A DNA stretch of 64,000 nucleotides from CBDDLD01 sp965250025 (GCA_965250025.1 OZ252283.1:1426001-1490000), one strand, 5' to 3'; positions 45,897 to 55,474 are shown, numbered from the stretch's first letter. Notes: a model not told the origin generated them from the letters alone. Program-made: numbers and translations.

Positions 45897-47179
45897 TGCA
45901 AGTGATTAATAACCCTAAAAAAATGGAGTGGTCTAACTTATTAAAACGGCCAACATCATCGGTAGAAGAAATTGAAGCTACCGTAACTCAGGTATTTAAA
46001 GATATTAGTAAAAATGGCGATGCTGCGATTAAGAAGTATACGTCCATGTTTGATGGCGTGACGCTAAATGCCAATGAAGTCACTGATAGTGAATTTGAAG
46101 CAGCAGAAAAACAAGTTTCACAAGCCGTTAAATCTGCCATAGGAATAGCTAAATCCAATATAGAAAAGTTTCATAAAGCTCAGAAAACAAATACCATCAA
46201 AGTACAGACCATGGAAGGTGTAGAATGTTGGCAAGAGAAAAGGCCTATTCAGAAGGTTGGGTTATACATCCCGGGAGGTACGGCGCCTTTATTTTCTACA
46301 GTTTTAATGTTAGCCATTCCGGCACAGATCGCAGGATGTACAGATATTGTGTTGTGTACGCCACCAAATAAAGAAGGGAAAATTGCTGATGAAATACTAT
46401 ATACAGCAAAGTTATGCGGTGTTACCAAAATCATTAAAGTTGGAGGCATTCAGGCTATAGCAGGCTTAACGTATGGCACAGAAAGCGTCCCTAAAGTGTC
46501 TAAAATATTTGGTCCGGGTAATCAGTTTGTAACAGTAGCAAAGCAACTCGCTACAAAATATGGCGTCGCTATAGATATGCCGGCAGGGCCAAGTGAACTA
46601 TTGGTTGTGGCAGATGATATGGCTAATGCAGCATACGTTGCATCAGACTTGTTGAGTCAGGCAGAACATGGTAAGGACAGTCAGGTTGTGCTTATCTCTA
46701 CATCTGAGCGTTTAGTGGAAGCTGTACTAAAATCAGTAGATGAGCAGCTTCAAAGACTACCACGAAAAGCCATTGCTCAAGATGCTATGGCCAATTCAAA
46801 AATTCTTTTAGTGGAGGATTATAAAACCGCATTAGAGATGATCAATACGTATGGTCCGGAACATCTTATTATAAACACGGAAGACAATGATTTCTTTGTA
46901 GATAATGTTGCTAATGCAGGATCCGTATTTATAGGTAATTACACTCCTGAAAGTGTAGGGGATTATGCTTCGGGAACCAATCATACCTTACCTACCAACG
47001 GATTTTCAAGAGCATATTCCGGAGTAAATTTAGACAGTTTTATGAAAAGCATGACCTTTCAAAAGGTATCTAAAGAGGGTTTAATGAATATCGGAACAAC
47101 TGTAGAATTGATGGCAGAAGCAGAAGGCTTGCAGGCTCACAAAAATGCAGTATCCATACGATTAAAAGATTTGATATGA
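45896..47179 (+). CDS. hisD: histidinol dehydrogenase
   Basis: HisD carries out the last two oxidations from histidinol to histidine. The 427-residue protein has KVGLYIPGGTAPLFSTVLM near residue 119, KIFGPGNQFVTVAK near 203, PAGPSELLVVADD near 230 and DLLSQAEHGKDSQV near 253 with zinc-site residues, then GTNHTLPTNGFSRAYSG near 360. I chose the ATG at 45896, which overlaps the hisG stop codon by one base, instead of an ATG nine codons upstream inside hisG. It overlaps hisC by four bases. Confidence 0.97.
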   Translation: MQVINNPKKMEWSNLLKRPTSSVEEIEATVTQVFKDISKNGDAAIKKYTSMFDGVTLNANEVTDSEFEAAEKQVSQAVKSAIGIAKSNIEKFHKAQKTNTIKVQTMEGVECWQEKRPIQKVGLYIPGGTAPLFSTVLMLAIPAQIAGCTDIVLCTPPNKEGKIADEILYTAKLCGVTKIIKVGGIQAIAGLTYGTESVPKVSKIFGPGNQFVTVAKQLATKYGVAIDMPAGPSELLVVADDMANAAYVASDLLSQAEHGKDSQVVLISTSERLVEAVLKSVDEQLQRLPRKAIAQDAMANSKILLVEDYKTALEMINTYGPEHLIINTEDNDFFVDNVANAGSVFIGNYTPESVGDYASGTNHTLPTNGFSRAYSGVNLDSFMKSMTFQKVSKEGLMNIGTTVELMAEAEGLQAHKNAVSIRLKDLI

Positions 47180-48213
47180 ATATAACGCAACTTTTGAGAA
47201 CCAACATTCGGCAATTACAACCGTATACCTCGGCGAGAGATGAGTTTACAGATGCATCAGCAGGTATGATCTTTATGGATGCTAATGAAAACCCATTTCG
47301 ATCAGAAGTCAATCGTTATCCGGACCCTCAACAAATAAAGCTGAAAGCTCAACTTTCAGTAATTAAGAACATATCACCAAAACAAATACTATTAGGGAAT
47401 GGAAGTGATGAAGTGCTGGATTTGATCTTCAGAGTTTTCTGTGAACCCAATCAGGATAACGTTATCACCCTGCCACCAACGTATGGAATGTATGGTGTTT
47501 TGGCAAAGATCAATGCCGTTGAAAACAGAACCGTACTTTTAGATAATAACTTTCAACCTGATGTAAATGCAATTAGAAATGCTATAGATGCTAACACAAA
47601 ACTGTTATTCATATGCTCGCCCAACAATCCAACCGCTAATAATATCGACGCTGAAAATATAAAAACCTTGATTAAGACCTTCAAAGGTCTGGTAGTTATT
47701 GATGAAGCATATATTGATTTTTCAAGTCAGAAAAGCTGGCTGAGTGTATTGGATGAATTTCCAAACCTTATAGTAACACAGACATTATCTAAAGCATATG
47801 GTATGGCCGGAATTCGATTGGGAATTTGTTATGCATCTGAAGCCATTATTTCTGTACTCAATACCATTAAGCCGCCTTATAATATTAATCAGCTCACACA
47901 AAACGCAGCGATGGTCAGACTATCAGAAATGAATAAAATTGATGCCGAAATAAATCTTATTATAGAAGAAAGGCATCGCTTGGCAATGCGCTTAAAAGCG
48001 ATACCTATCATAAAGGTCGTATACCCTTCAGCTGCTAATTTTATTCTGGTGAAAGTTGACGATGCCAATAAACGATATCAGCAATTGATAGCAAAGGGTA
48101 TAGTTGTAAGAAATCGAACCCATGAGCCATTATGTCGTAATTGCTTACGATTTACAATCGGTACACCAAACGAAAATAATCAACTTATAAACACACTAAA
48201 AACCTTATCATGA
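47176..48213 (+). CDS. hisC: histidinol-phosphate aminotransferase
   Basis: The 345-residue PLP enzyme transfers an amino group to imidazole acetol phosphate. It has DANENPFRSEVNRYPDPQQ near residue 31, LLGNGSDEVLDLIFR near 74, FICSPNNPTAN near 138, VIDEAYIDFSSQ near 175 and the PLP lysine in TQTLSKAYGMAGIRLG near 207. The start ATG overlaps the hisD stop by four bases, and its stop overlaps hisB by four bases, so expression is tightly coupled. It is a normal-length family member. Confidence 0.97.
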   Translation: MNITQLLRTNIRQLQPYTSARDEFTDASAGMIFMDANENPFRSEVNRYPDPQQIKLKAQLSVIKNISPKQILLGNGSDEVLDLIFRVFCEPNQDNVITLPPTYGMYGVLAKINAVENRTVLLDNNFQPDVNAIRNAIDANTKLLFICSPNNPTANNIDAENIKTLIKTFKGLVVIDEAYIDFSSQKSWLSVLDEFPNLIVTQTLSKAYGMAGIRLGICYASEAIISVLNTIKPPYNINQLTQNAAMVRLSEMNKIDAEINLIIEERHRLAMRLKAIPIIKVVYPSAANFILVKVDDANKRYQQLIAKGIVVRNRTHEPLCRNCLRFTIGTPNENNQLINTLKTLS

Positions 48214-49343
48214 AACCTGTTTTATTTATAGATAGAGATGGCACTTTAATAAGAGAAACTTCAGATGAACAAATCGATAGTTTTGAAAAGTTAGAGTTTT
48301 ATCCGAAAGTTTTTCAGAGTCTTAGTAAAATAGCTGGAGAATTAAATTTTGAGATCGTCATGATCACTAACCAGGACGGTTTGGGGACAGCAGATTTCCC
48401 TGAACATACGTTTTGGCCGGTACATGATTTTATTATCAAAACCTTTGAGCAGGAGGGGGTGACTTTTAAAGCCCAGTATATAGACCGTACTTATGCTAAA
48501 GATAATGCACCTACCCGAAAACCAAATACAGGATTATTAACCAAATATTTTTCTGAATCTTATGATCTGAAAAATTCTTTTGTAATAGGAGACCGATTGA
48601 CCGATATAGAGTTGGCTAAGAATCTAGGTGCAAAGGGTATTTTTATAAATGATAATACCAATCTGGGTGTAAATGAAGTTACGATAAGCAATACAGAACT
48701 GGAATCTTACATCGCTTTAGAAACTAACGATTGGGAAGCCATTTATGAATTCCTTAAAACAACAGAACGCAAAGGAGAAATACAGCGCCAGACTAATGAG
48801 ACCAACATTAAAATAGCACTTAATCTCGATGGTACAGGAAAGGGGCGTATTTGTACAGGTATAGCATTCTTCGATCATATGCTCGATCAGATTGCACGTC
48901 ATGGGCAATTGGATTTGGATATAGATGTGGAAGGGGATTTGGAAGTTGATGAACATCATACCATCGAAGATACAGCCATAGCACTTGGCGAAGTCTTTGC
49001 TAAAACATTAGGAAATAAATTGGGTATAGAACGCTATGGGTTCTGTTTGCCAATGGACGATAGCCTAGCACAGGTAGCTATCGATTTTGGGGGAAGAAAC
49101 TGGTTGATGTGGGAAGCAGAATTTAAACGTGAAATGATAGGCAAAATGCCAACAGAGATGTTCTATCATTTTTTTAAATCTTTTACAGATGGTGCCAAAT
49201 GTAATTTGAATATTAAAGCCGAAGGTACTAATGAACATCATAAGATCGAAGCCATTTTTAAAGCCTTTGCAAAAGCGATCAAAATGGCGGTAAAACGCGA
49301 TGTGGAAAAAATGATTTTACCTTCAACTAAAGGTGTTTTATAA
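48210..49343 (+). CDS. hisB: bifunctional histidinol-phosphatase / imidazoleglycerol-phosphate dehydratase
   Basis: The 377-residue fusion has an N-terminal HAD phosphatase domain (FIDRDGTLIRETSDEQ near residue 5 and FVIGDRLTDIELAKNLGA near 128) and a C-terminal IGP dehydratase domain from about 185 (GIAFFDHMLDQIARHG, DEHHTIEDTAIALGE near 248, and HHKIEAIFKAFAKAIK near 344). It performs the sixth and eighth steps of the pathway. The fusion is known from enterobacteria and many Bacteroidota. Stop and start overlap with hisH by one base. Confidence 0.97.
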   Translation: MKPVLFIDRDGTLIRETSDEQIDSFEKLEFYPKVFQSLSKIAGELNFEIVMITNQDGLGTADFPEHTFWPVHDFIIKTFEQEGVTFKAQYIDRTYAKDNAPTRKPNTGLLTKYFSESYDLKNSFVIGDRLTDIELAKNLGAKGIFINDNTNLGVNEVTISNTELESYIALETNDWEAIYEFLKTTERKGEIQRQTNETNIKIALNLDGTGKGRICTGIAFFDHMLDQIARHGQLDLDIDVEGDLEVDEHHTIEDTAIALGEVFAKTLGNKLGIERYGFCLPMDDSLAQVAIDFGGRNWLMWEAEFKREMIGKMPTEMFYHFFKSFTDGAKCNLNIKAEGTNEHHKIEAIFKAFAKAIKMAVKRDVEKMILPSTKGVL

Positions 49344-49927
49344 TGAAAGTATCGATTATAAATTACGGAGCTGGCAATATAAAAAGTATACAGTTTGCCT
49401 TACAACGTCTCGGTGTAAGTGCAGTTTTGACTGATGATGTAGAAACGATATCAGCTTCAGATCGTGTGATTTTTCCCGGTGTAGGTGAAGCAAGTTCAGC
49501 GATGGTGAAATTAAAACAAACGGGGCTAGATTTGTTAATTCCAAATTTAAAACAACCTGTTCTGGGCATTTGTTTAGGCATGCAATTGATGTGCAACGCT
49601 ACAGAGGAAGGGCATACTCAGGGGCTGGGTGTTTTTGATGTTATGGTCAAACGATTTAACCATGACGTTAAAGTTCCTCAGATGGGATGGAATACAATCA
49701 ATAACCTCAAATCTGAACTGTTTAAAGGCATCAAAGACAATACATATATGTATTTGGTACACAGCTATTATGCAGTGTATAGTAAAGAGACTGCTATTGC
49801 AACTACACATTATGGTTTGCCATACACATCAGCCTTAAAAAAAGACAATTTTTATGGGGTACAATTTCACCCTGAGAAAAGCAGTGTGGCTGGTGAACAA
49901 GTATTAAAAAATTTTTTAAATCTATAA
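49343..49927 (+). CDS. hisH: imidazole glycerol phosphate synthase, glutaminase subunit
   Basis: The 194-residue class I glutamine amidotransferase supplies ammonia to HisF. It has INYGAGNIKSIQFAL at the N terminus, the nucleophile Cys in LGICLGMQLM near residue 78 and the His-Glu pair in VQFHPEKSSVAG near 174. It forms a tight complex with HisF, encoded two genes downstream; hisA lies between them, as usual. Confidence 0.97.
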   Translation: MKVSIINYGAGNIKSIQFALQRLGVSAVLTDDVETISASDRVIFPGVGEASSAMVKLKQTGLDLLIPNLKQPVLGICLGMQLMCNATEEGHTQGLGVFDVMVKRFNHDVKVPQMGWNTINNLKSELFKGIKDNTYMYLVHSYYAVYSKETAIATTHYGLPYTSALKKDNFYGVQFHPEKSSVAGEQVLKNFLNL

Positions 49928-49928
49928 C

Positions 49929-50654
49929 ATGAGAATTATACCGGCAATCGATATCATAGAAGGCAAATGTGTGCGCCTGACCAAAGGCGATTACAGTACA
50001 AAAAAGGTATATAATGAAGACCCATTAGAAGTAGCAAAAGCATTTGAAGCCTCCGGAATACAGTACCTGCATGTTGTAGATTTAGATGGTGCAAAGGCCA
50101 GTCACATAGTAAACTACAATATTCTGGAAACCATAGCATCAAAAACCAACTTAAAAATTGATTTTGGAGGTGGTTTAAAATCGAGTAATGATTTAAGGAT
50201 TGCGTTTAATTCAGGAGCACATCAGGTTACAGGAGGAAGTGTTGCTGTTAAAAGCCCCGAAATATTTCAGGATTGGCTATTGTATTATGGCTCGGATAAG
50301 ATCATTTTAGGTGCAGATTGCAGGCATGAAAAAATAGCCATTTCCGGATGGCAGGAAGAAAGTCATTTGGAGGTAATACCATTCATTCAAGGCTATCAAT
50401 CGAAAGGCATATCATATGTCATATGCACGGATATTTCAAAAGACGGCATGCTTCAAGGACCTTCTTTTGAACTGTATAAAATGATAATAAGCCAAACAGA
50501 AACTATAAAACTCATAGCTTCAGGCGGGGTCTCTAAATATGACGAACTGGGACAGTTAAAAGCCATAGGTTGTGAAGGCGTTATTATTGGTAAGGCCATT
50601 TATGAAAGGCACATCACATTAAAACAGTTAGAACAATTTATACTACAAAATTAA
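49929..50654 (+). CDS. hisA: ProFAR isomerase
   Basis: The 241-residue TIM-barrel enzyme isomerises phosphoribosylformimino-AICAR phosphate. Its first strand IPAIDIIEGKCVRLTKGDY contains the catalytic Asp near residue 8. VDLDGAKASH, DFGGGLKSSNDL, CTDISKDGMLQGPSFELY with the second Asp near 170, and IASGGVSKYDEL follow. It starts one base after hisH and ends one base before hisF, so the set is a compact operon. Confidence 0.97.
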   Translation: MRIIPAIDIIEGKCVRLTKGDYSTKKVYNEDPLEVAKAFEASGIQYLHVVDLDGAKASHIVNYNILETIASKTNLKIDFGGGLKSSNDLRIAFNSGAHQVTGGSVAVKSPEIFQDWLLYYGSDKIILGADCRHEKIAISGWQEESHLEVIPFIQGYQSKGISYVICTDISKDGMLQGPSFELYKMIISQTETIKLIASGGVSKYDELGQLKAIGCEGVIIGKAIYERHITLKQLEQFILQN

Positions 50655-50655
50655 A

Positions 50656-51411
50656 ATGCTAACAAAACGAATTATACCATGTTTGGATATCAAAGATGGA
50701 AGAACGGTAAAAGGAATTAATTTTAAAGGCTTAAAAGACGCGGGAGACCCTGTGGAATTGGCAAAACAATACGCAGAATATGGTGCGGATGAACTCGTCT
50801 TTTTAGATATTTCTGCCACTCAGGAAAAACGAAAGACCATGCATGATATGGTGTTGAAGGTCGCCGAGTATGTCAATATTCCATTTACCGTAGGCGGAGG
50901 CATTTCATCAGTAGACGATGTGGACGATTTGCTCCATTGTGGTGCAGATAAGATCTCGGTCAATTCTTCAGCCGTAAAACGCCCGGAGCTGATCAATGCG
51001 TTATCTGACAAATTTGGCAGCCAATGCATTGTGATTGCTATTGATGCTAAGCAGATAAATGGCGAATGGTATGTGCATTTGGCTGGAGGAACCATTCCTA
51101 CAAGGCTAAAATTATACGATTGGGCGGACGAAGTAGTATCCAGAGGTGCAGGAGAGATTTTGTTTACATCCATGGATCATGATGGTACAAAAAAAGGCTT
51201 TGCTAATGATGCTTTGGCAAAACTCTCTGCGATGGTCAATGTGCCTATTATTGCTTCTGGAGGTGCAGGAACAATTCAACATTTTAAAGATGTGTTCACC
51301 ACAGGTAAGGCAGATGCAGCATTAGCTGCAAGTGTATTTCATTATGGAGAGATACCTATTACAGAACTTAAACAACAATTACAACAACAAGATATTCCCA
51401 TAAGGTTATAG
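50656..51411 (+). CDS. hisF: imidazole glycerol phosphate synthase, cyclase subunit
   Basis: The 251-residue TIM barrel uses ammonia from HisH to make imidazole glycerol phosphate and AICAR. It has RIIPCLDIKDGRTVKGINFKG at the N terminus with catalytic Asp near residue 11, VFLDISATQEKR, VGGGISSVDD, VIAIDAKQINGEWYV near 128 with the second Asp, TSMDHDGTKKGFANDAL, and IASGGAGTIQHF. Length and motifs match HisF exactly. Confidence 0.97.
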   Translation: MLTKRIIPCLDIKDGRTVKGINFKGLKDAGDPVELAKQYAEYGADELVFLDISATQEKRKTMHDMVLKVAEYVNIPFTVGGGISSVDDVDDLLHCGADKISVNSSAVKRPELINALSDKFGSQCIVIAIDAKQINGEWYVHLAGGTIPTRLKLYDWADEVVSRGAGEILFTSMDHDGTKKGFANDALAKLSAMVNVPIIASGGAGTIQHFKDVFTTGKADAALAASVFHYGEIPITELKQQLQQQDIPIRL

Positions 51412-51428
51412 TTTGAATAAATTAAACA

Positions 51429-52025
51429 ATGAAAATAGATTTTGATAAAAATTCGGACGGTTTGGTTCCTGCCATTGTGCAGGACGCACAAACAAAAACA
51501 GTACTAATGCTGGGTTATATGAATGCTGAAGCCTTAGTGCAAACCAAGGCGACTAAAAAAGTGACATTTTACAGCAGATCTAAAAAACGTTTGTGGATTA
51601 AAGGTGAGGAGAGTGGTCATGTTTTAAATTTGGTAGATATTAAAGCAGACTGCGATAATGATGCGCTATTGGTATTGGTAAATCCTAAAGGTCCAACTTG
51701 CCATACAGGATCTGATACCTGCTGGAATATGGTCAACACCCCATCTTTTGGATTTATTTCCGAATTGGAAGCGACCATAGCTTCACGAGTGCGATCTGCA
51801 AGCACCGAAACCTCTTATGTGGCATCATTATTTGCTAAAGGTCTTAATAAGATCGCACAAAAAGTAGGTGAGGAAGCTGTAGAGATGGTGATCGAAGCCA
51901 AAGATGAGAATAACGATCTGTTTTTGGAGGAAAGTGCAGATCTTTTATTTCATTATCTTATGCTATTACAAGCCAAAGGATTTAGAATGGATGATGTGGT
52001 AAAGGTATTAGAAGGGCGGCATTAA
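51429..52025 (+). CDS. hisIE: bifunctional phosphoribosyl-AMP cyclohydrolase / phosphoribosyl-ATP pyrophosphatase
   Basis: The 198-residue fusion carries out steps two and three of histidine synthesis. The HisI part (residues about 1-105) has VLMLGYMNAEAL, FYSRSKKRLWIKGEESGH and the cysteine-containing DCDNDALLVLVNPKGPTCHTG with CW. The HisE part (about 110-198) has KVGEEAVEMVIEAKDEN and LFLEESADLLFHYLMLL. It closes the operon. No obvious terminator was seen in the 84 bases before the next gene. Confidence 0.97.
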   Translation: MKIDFDKNSDGLVPAIVQDAQTKTVLMLGYMNAEALVQTKATKKVTFYSRSKKRLWIKGEESGHVLNLVDIKADCDNDALLVLVNPKGPTCHTGSDTCWNMVNTPSFGFISELEATIASRVRSASTETSYVASLFAKGLNKIAQKVGEEAVEMVIEAKDENNDLFLEESADLLFHYLMLLQAKGFRMDDVVKVLEGRH

Positions 52026-52109
52026 GTAAATTAATGTTTGTTATCATATATGAAGTATAAAACTAGCTACGTTTTTTGGAATCACCAATAAAATAACGTT
52101 CTTGTTCTC

Positions 52110-52895
52110 ATGTTTGAAAAGCGGTTTTATTATTTGATTAAGATTCAGTATTTGGGGTATCGGTTTCACGGTTGGCAAAAGCAACCAGATGTTAAAACCA
52201 TTCACCTAATGATTGATCGCACGCTAAAATATATTCTTAAAGACCAACGCTTTAAAACACTTGGCGCGGGACGTACCGATGCCATGGTTTCAGCTAATGA
52301 TGCGGCTTTAGAATTATTTCTTTACGATTCGCCTATTGAGGATTTTGAGGCATTTTTAGAACTGTTTAATCATAACTTACCTCAAGATATCAGGGCTTTA
52401 TCCATTCAAGCTGTAGATAAGACGTTTAACATTATCCAGGATTCAAAAGAAAAGGAATACCATTATGTTTTTTCAGAAGGGCAAAAAAACCACCCTTTTT
52501 GTGCACCAATCATGACGACCATCTTAGAACCGTTGGATGTAATGCTAATGCAACAAGGCGCTAAGCTGTTTGAAGGAACACATAATTTTAAAACCTACTG
52601 TTATAAAGCAACAGACAATGGTGAGTATGTAAGAACTGTATCGTTTTCTGACATTATAGAAAATACCATGTATACAGCGAGTTTCTTTCCTGAACAGTCC
52701 TATGTGTTTAGAGTTAAGGGTAAGGGGTTTATGAGAAATCAAATACGCTTAATGTTTGGCGTCTTAATCAAATTGGGTAGAGGCGAAGTCACATTAGACT
52801 ATATAAAGCACTCACTATCCATAGAAAGCCAAGAAGTTATGGATTATATTGCTCCGGCTTCAGGTTTAATACTACATGCGGTAGATTTTGATTAG
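52110..52895 (+). CDS. TruA-family tRNA pseudouridine synthase
   Basis: The 261-residue protein has the TruA architecture. It starts RFYYLIKIQYLGYRFHGWQKQ, has the catalytic Asp in TLGAGRTDAMVSA near residue 56, YHYVF near 119, FEGTHNFKTYC near 152 and GKGFMRNQIRLMFGVLIKLGRG near 206. It is somewhat longer and more divergent than canonical TruA, so it may be a second TruA-type enzyme with another site specificity. It lies 84 bases after the his operon. Its stop codon overlaps the stop of the convergent symporter by three bases. Confidence 0.82.
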   Translation: MFEKRFYYLIKIQYLGYRFHGWQKQPDVKTIHLMIDRTLKYILKDQRFKTLGAGRTDAMVSANDAALELFLYDSPIEDFEAFLELFNHNLPQDIRALSIQAVDKTFNIIQDSKEKEYHYVFSEGQKNHPFCAPIMTTILEPLDVMLMQQGAKLFEGTHNFKTYCYKATDNGEYVRTVSFSDIIENTMYTASFFPEQSYVFRVKGKGFMRNQIRLMFGVLIKLGRGEVTLDYIKHSLSIESQEVMDYIAPASGLILHAVDFD

Positions 52896-54619
52896 CGTGT
52901 TCTTTTCAACGTAATCACAATACCATAACCAATCAGAGCTGCACTGATTAATAGTAGTATAGCACTGGTATAGTTGCCGTAAATTAAATGGCCTATTCCG
53001 AACAGTGTGGCATACACTCCAAATGTTCCCAAAAAGAACAATACGACCTTAATGCCAAACCCTTTGAATTTAGACTCACCTTCAAAGATCAATGTATCAA
53101 AGCTTTTGAGGGTGTCATTATCTGTAGGTTTGGTGAGTAAAGTCACCAAGATCCAGCCAATAGTAGTAATGACAACACCTGTAACCAATTGCCAATGCGG
53201 TTTTAGTTCTACCCATGGCATTTCTTGCTTGCCATTTACAAAGAAGAAAATTGCGATCACAAATGAAATGAGCATAGCGGCAATTTCACTGTAGGGATTG
53301 ATGCGATGCCAAAACCATCTTAAGATAAATAATAATCCGGTTCCTGCACCAATTTGTAACAGTAACATAAACACATCTTTGGCAGACTGCATGTAAAATG
53401 AAAACCAGGCTGCCAATACCATTAATACTACAGTGGAAATTCGCCCTACCATCACGTTTTGTTTTTCACTGGCATTCTTATTGATAAATCGACTGTAAAA
53501 ATCATTTACAATGTATGAACTGCCCCAATTGAGCTGTGTGGAAATGGTACTCATAAATGCGGCGATCAATGAGGTCATCACAATACCTATAAGCCCGGCT
53601 GGCAAATAAGTCATCATGGCAGCATATGCCACATCATCACCTTGCATTTCGGCAGTAAGGTTAGGAAATGCATTAGAAAGGCTTTCAAGATTAGGAAAAA
53701 TAATCAGGGATGCCAGTCCAACGATGATCCATGGCCATGGTCGTATGGCATAATGAGCAAAATTAAAAAATAAGGTGGCCCAGGTGGCATGTTTTTCGTC
53801 TTTTGCGGCAAGCATACGCTGTGCTATATATCCGCCACCTCCTGGTTCTGCACCAGGATACCATGTGCTCCACCATTGTACCGCCAAAGGAATAATGAGC
53901 AGCGTAATTAGAGATTCTGTATGACTAAAGTCTGGAAAAAAATTCAATTTATTCACCACATCACTATGAGTTAGTAGATTATCTAAACCCTTAATTTCCG
54001 GCATATTCACAATATGAACTGTAGCCCAAATACTTCCCACCATTGCAATAATAAATTGTATAAAATCGGTAATTAGTACGCCTTTAAGACCACCTAATGT
54101 GGAGTAGATCATAACAATAATCGAGGCCCATATTAGTGTTTCTGTTTGAGAGAACCCTAACATAATGTTTGCAATTTTAGCACCCGCTAAGCAGACACCA
54201 GCCATAGTAATAATATTGAAAATAACTCCCAGATATATGGCTCTGAAACCTCTTAAAAACGCAGCACTTTTTCCTTTGTAACGTAGTTCATAGAACTCTA
54301 AATCGGTAGTAATACCACTTCTGCGCCACAATTTGGCATAGAAAAATACGGTGAGCATCCCTGTAAGTAATAAAGCCCACCATACCCAATTGCCGGAAAC
54401 CCCATCTTGTCTTACCAGTTGCGTAACTAAACCCGGAGTGTCAGCCGCAAAGGTTGTGGCAACCATACTTACCCCCAATAACCACCATGGCATATTTCTA
54501 CCGGATAAGAAAAACTCATTGGTATTCTTTCCGGCACGTTTAGAAACATAAACACCTATAAACGCAAAAAGCGCTAAGAAAAAAATGATAATTATCCAGT
54601 CTATTGTTTCTAATGTCAT
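52892..54619 (-). CDS. sodium/solute symporter (SSS family)
   Basis: The 575-residue membrane protein has about 13 to 15 helices in the LeuT-like SSS fold. Landmarks are SGRNMPWWLLGVSMVATTFAADTPG near residue 40, IMIYSTLGGLKGVLITDFIQFI near 170 and MSTISTQLNWGSSYIVNDFYSRFI near 345. A C-terminal extension from about 490 adds two or three helices. The substrate could be a sugar, amino acid or organic acid; it cannot be assigned. A -7 element lies at 54640-54647. Confidence 0.88.
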   Translation of the reverse strand: MTLETIDWIIIIFFLALFAFIGVYVSKRAGKNTNEFFLSGRNMPWWLLGVSMVATTFAADTPGLVTQLVRQDGVSGNWVWWALLLTGMLTVFFYAKLWRRSGITTDLEFYELRYKGKSAAFLRGFRAIYLGVIFNIITMAGVCLAGAKIANIMLGFSQTETLIWASIIVMIYSTLGGLKGVLITDFIQFIIAMVGSIWATVHIVNMPEIKGLDNLLTHSDVVNKLNFFPDFSHTESLITLLIIPLAVQWWSTWYPGAEPGGGGYIAQRMLAAKDEKHATWATLFFNFAHYAIRPWPWIIVGLASLIIFPNLESLSNAFPNLTAEMQGDDVAYAAMMTYLPAGLIGIVMTSLIAAFMSTISTQLNWGSSYIVNDFYSRFINKNASEKQNVMVGRISTVVLMVLAAWFSFYMQSAKDVFMLLLQIGAGTGLLFILRWFWHRINPYSEIAAMLISFVIAIFFFVNGKQEMPWVELKPHWQLVTGVVITTIGWILVTLLTKPTDNDTLKSFDTLIFEGESKFKGFGIKVVLFFLGTFGVYATLFGIGHLIYGNYTSAILLLISAALIGYGIVITLKRTR

Positions 54620-54639
54620 AATAAAAGTGTTGGTTGTAG

Positions 54640-54647
54640 CAAATCTA
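54640..54647 (-). promoter_or_regulatory. candidate -7 promoter element for the symporter
   Basis: TAGATTTG on the minus strand matches TAnnTTTG, 20 bases before the ATG at 54619. It lies just past the terminator of the gene upstream. Confidence 0.45.
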
Positions 54648-54658
54648 AACGAATTATT

Positions 54659-54696
54659 AAAAAAAGGTACTAACTAAGATCGTTAATACCTTTTTT
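54659..54696 (-). terminator. rho-independent terminator between two minus-strand genes
   Basis: GGTATTAAC and GTTAGTACC form a 9-base stem with one mismatch on the minus strand, followed by a run of seven T. It ends the transcript of the gene at 54717-55139. Confidence 0.75.
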
Positions 54697-54716
54697 ATTG
54701 ATTGGTTGGACGTTAA

Positions 54717-55139
54717 TTATGTAATCCAATGTTTCTTTATGGCATGTTTAGCAAACCATACCAGAAAAATACATACTGCAATAATAAAGATTGGCATTAC
54801 TAGACTTGGTAATTCTACGCTGGTAAACAAATAAACATGTTGTACTATGGCGCCAATAGCAGATACAATTAATAGAAAATAAGCCCAATTTTTTCGTATT
54901 AATAAGGCAAAACTACCGAGAGTACCACAAAATACTGCGAGTGCAAAAGCTGCAGTGTACCAAGCGGGATATTCCACTAAAAATTCAGCTTGTTGCTCTT
55001 CTGGTAATGCTGCGATCATTTCATCAGTGGCAAAAGCTCTGGCCAAGTAAGCCATGACACCCAAGCCGTTCCAGATTAAAGCCAATACGCTGACGATCCA
55101 AAACCAAACGGGCGGTTTGTTAGAAGATAAATCATTCAT
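54717..55139 (-). CDS. four-helix membrane protein of unknown function
   Basis: The 140-residue protein has four predicted membrane helices (VWFWIVSVLALIWNGLGVMAY, WYTAAFALAVFCGTLGSFALL, WAYFLLIVSAIGAIVQHVYLF, LVMPIFIIAVCIFLVWFA). Related small proteins are sometimes labelled sugar transporter without evidence. The loop after the first helix contains ATDEMIAALPEEQQAEFL. It stands alone on the minus strand with its own terminator. No function is proposed. Confidence 0.75.
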   Translation of the reverse strand: MNDLSSNKPPVWFWIVSVLALIWNGLGVMAYLARAFATDEMIAALPEEQQAEFLVEYPAWYTAAFALAVFCGTLGSFALLIRKNWAYFLLIVSAIGAIVQHVYLFTSVELPSLVMPIFIIAVCIFLVWFAKHAIKKHWIT

Positions 55140-55252
55140 AAATGTGTTGATTTAGTTAGTAATATCATGATTTACAACCATGAACTCATCAACAATTTAT
55201 AAAAAATAATTTTAGGACTAAAATGATAAAAAGAAAAATAGGTAAGAATGCC

Positions 55253-55474
55253 TTATTCTACAACGTGAAGTACAGGTTCTTTATCTACAAATTTACCATT
55301 GACAGATTCTCCCAAAATGATCACTTCTTTGGAACGCTCATACATTTTTATAGCACGATGCATCTGCAATTTAGATTGACTGTAGAGTTTAACGCCTGTT
55401 TTTGAACCTTTATTTCGAATTTCAATGTAGTAACCGTCTTTTAACTTCGTCGGTTTAGTAGCTGGTCTCCCCAT
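55253..55474 (-). CDS. small conserved protein of unknown function
   Basis: The 73-residue protein begins GRPATKPTKLKDGYYIEIRNKG, rich in basic residues, and ends KFVDKEPVLHVVE. Short flavobacterial proteins with the same RPATKPT start and the segment IVLGES or VIILGES are known but uncharacterised. I used the ATG at 55474; a TTG five codons upstream is possible. The basic N terminus could bind nucleic acid. It lies alone between two plus- and minus-strand genes. Confidence 0.65.
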   Translation of the reverse strand: MGRPATKPTKLKDGYYIEIRNKGSKTGVKLYSQSKLQMHRAIKMYERSKEVIILGESVNGKFVDKEPVLHVVE

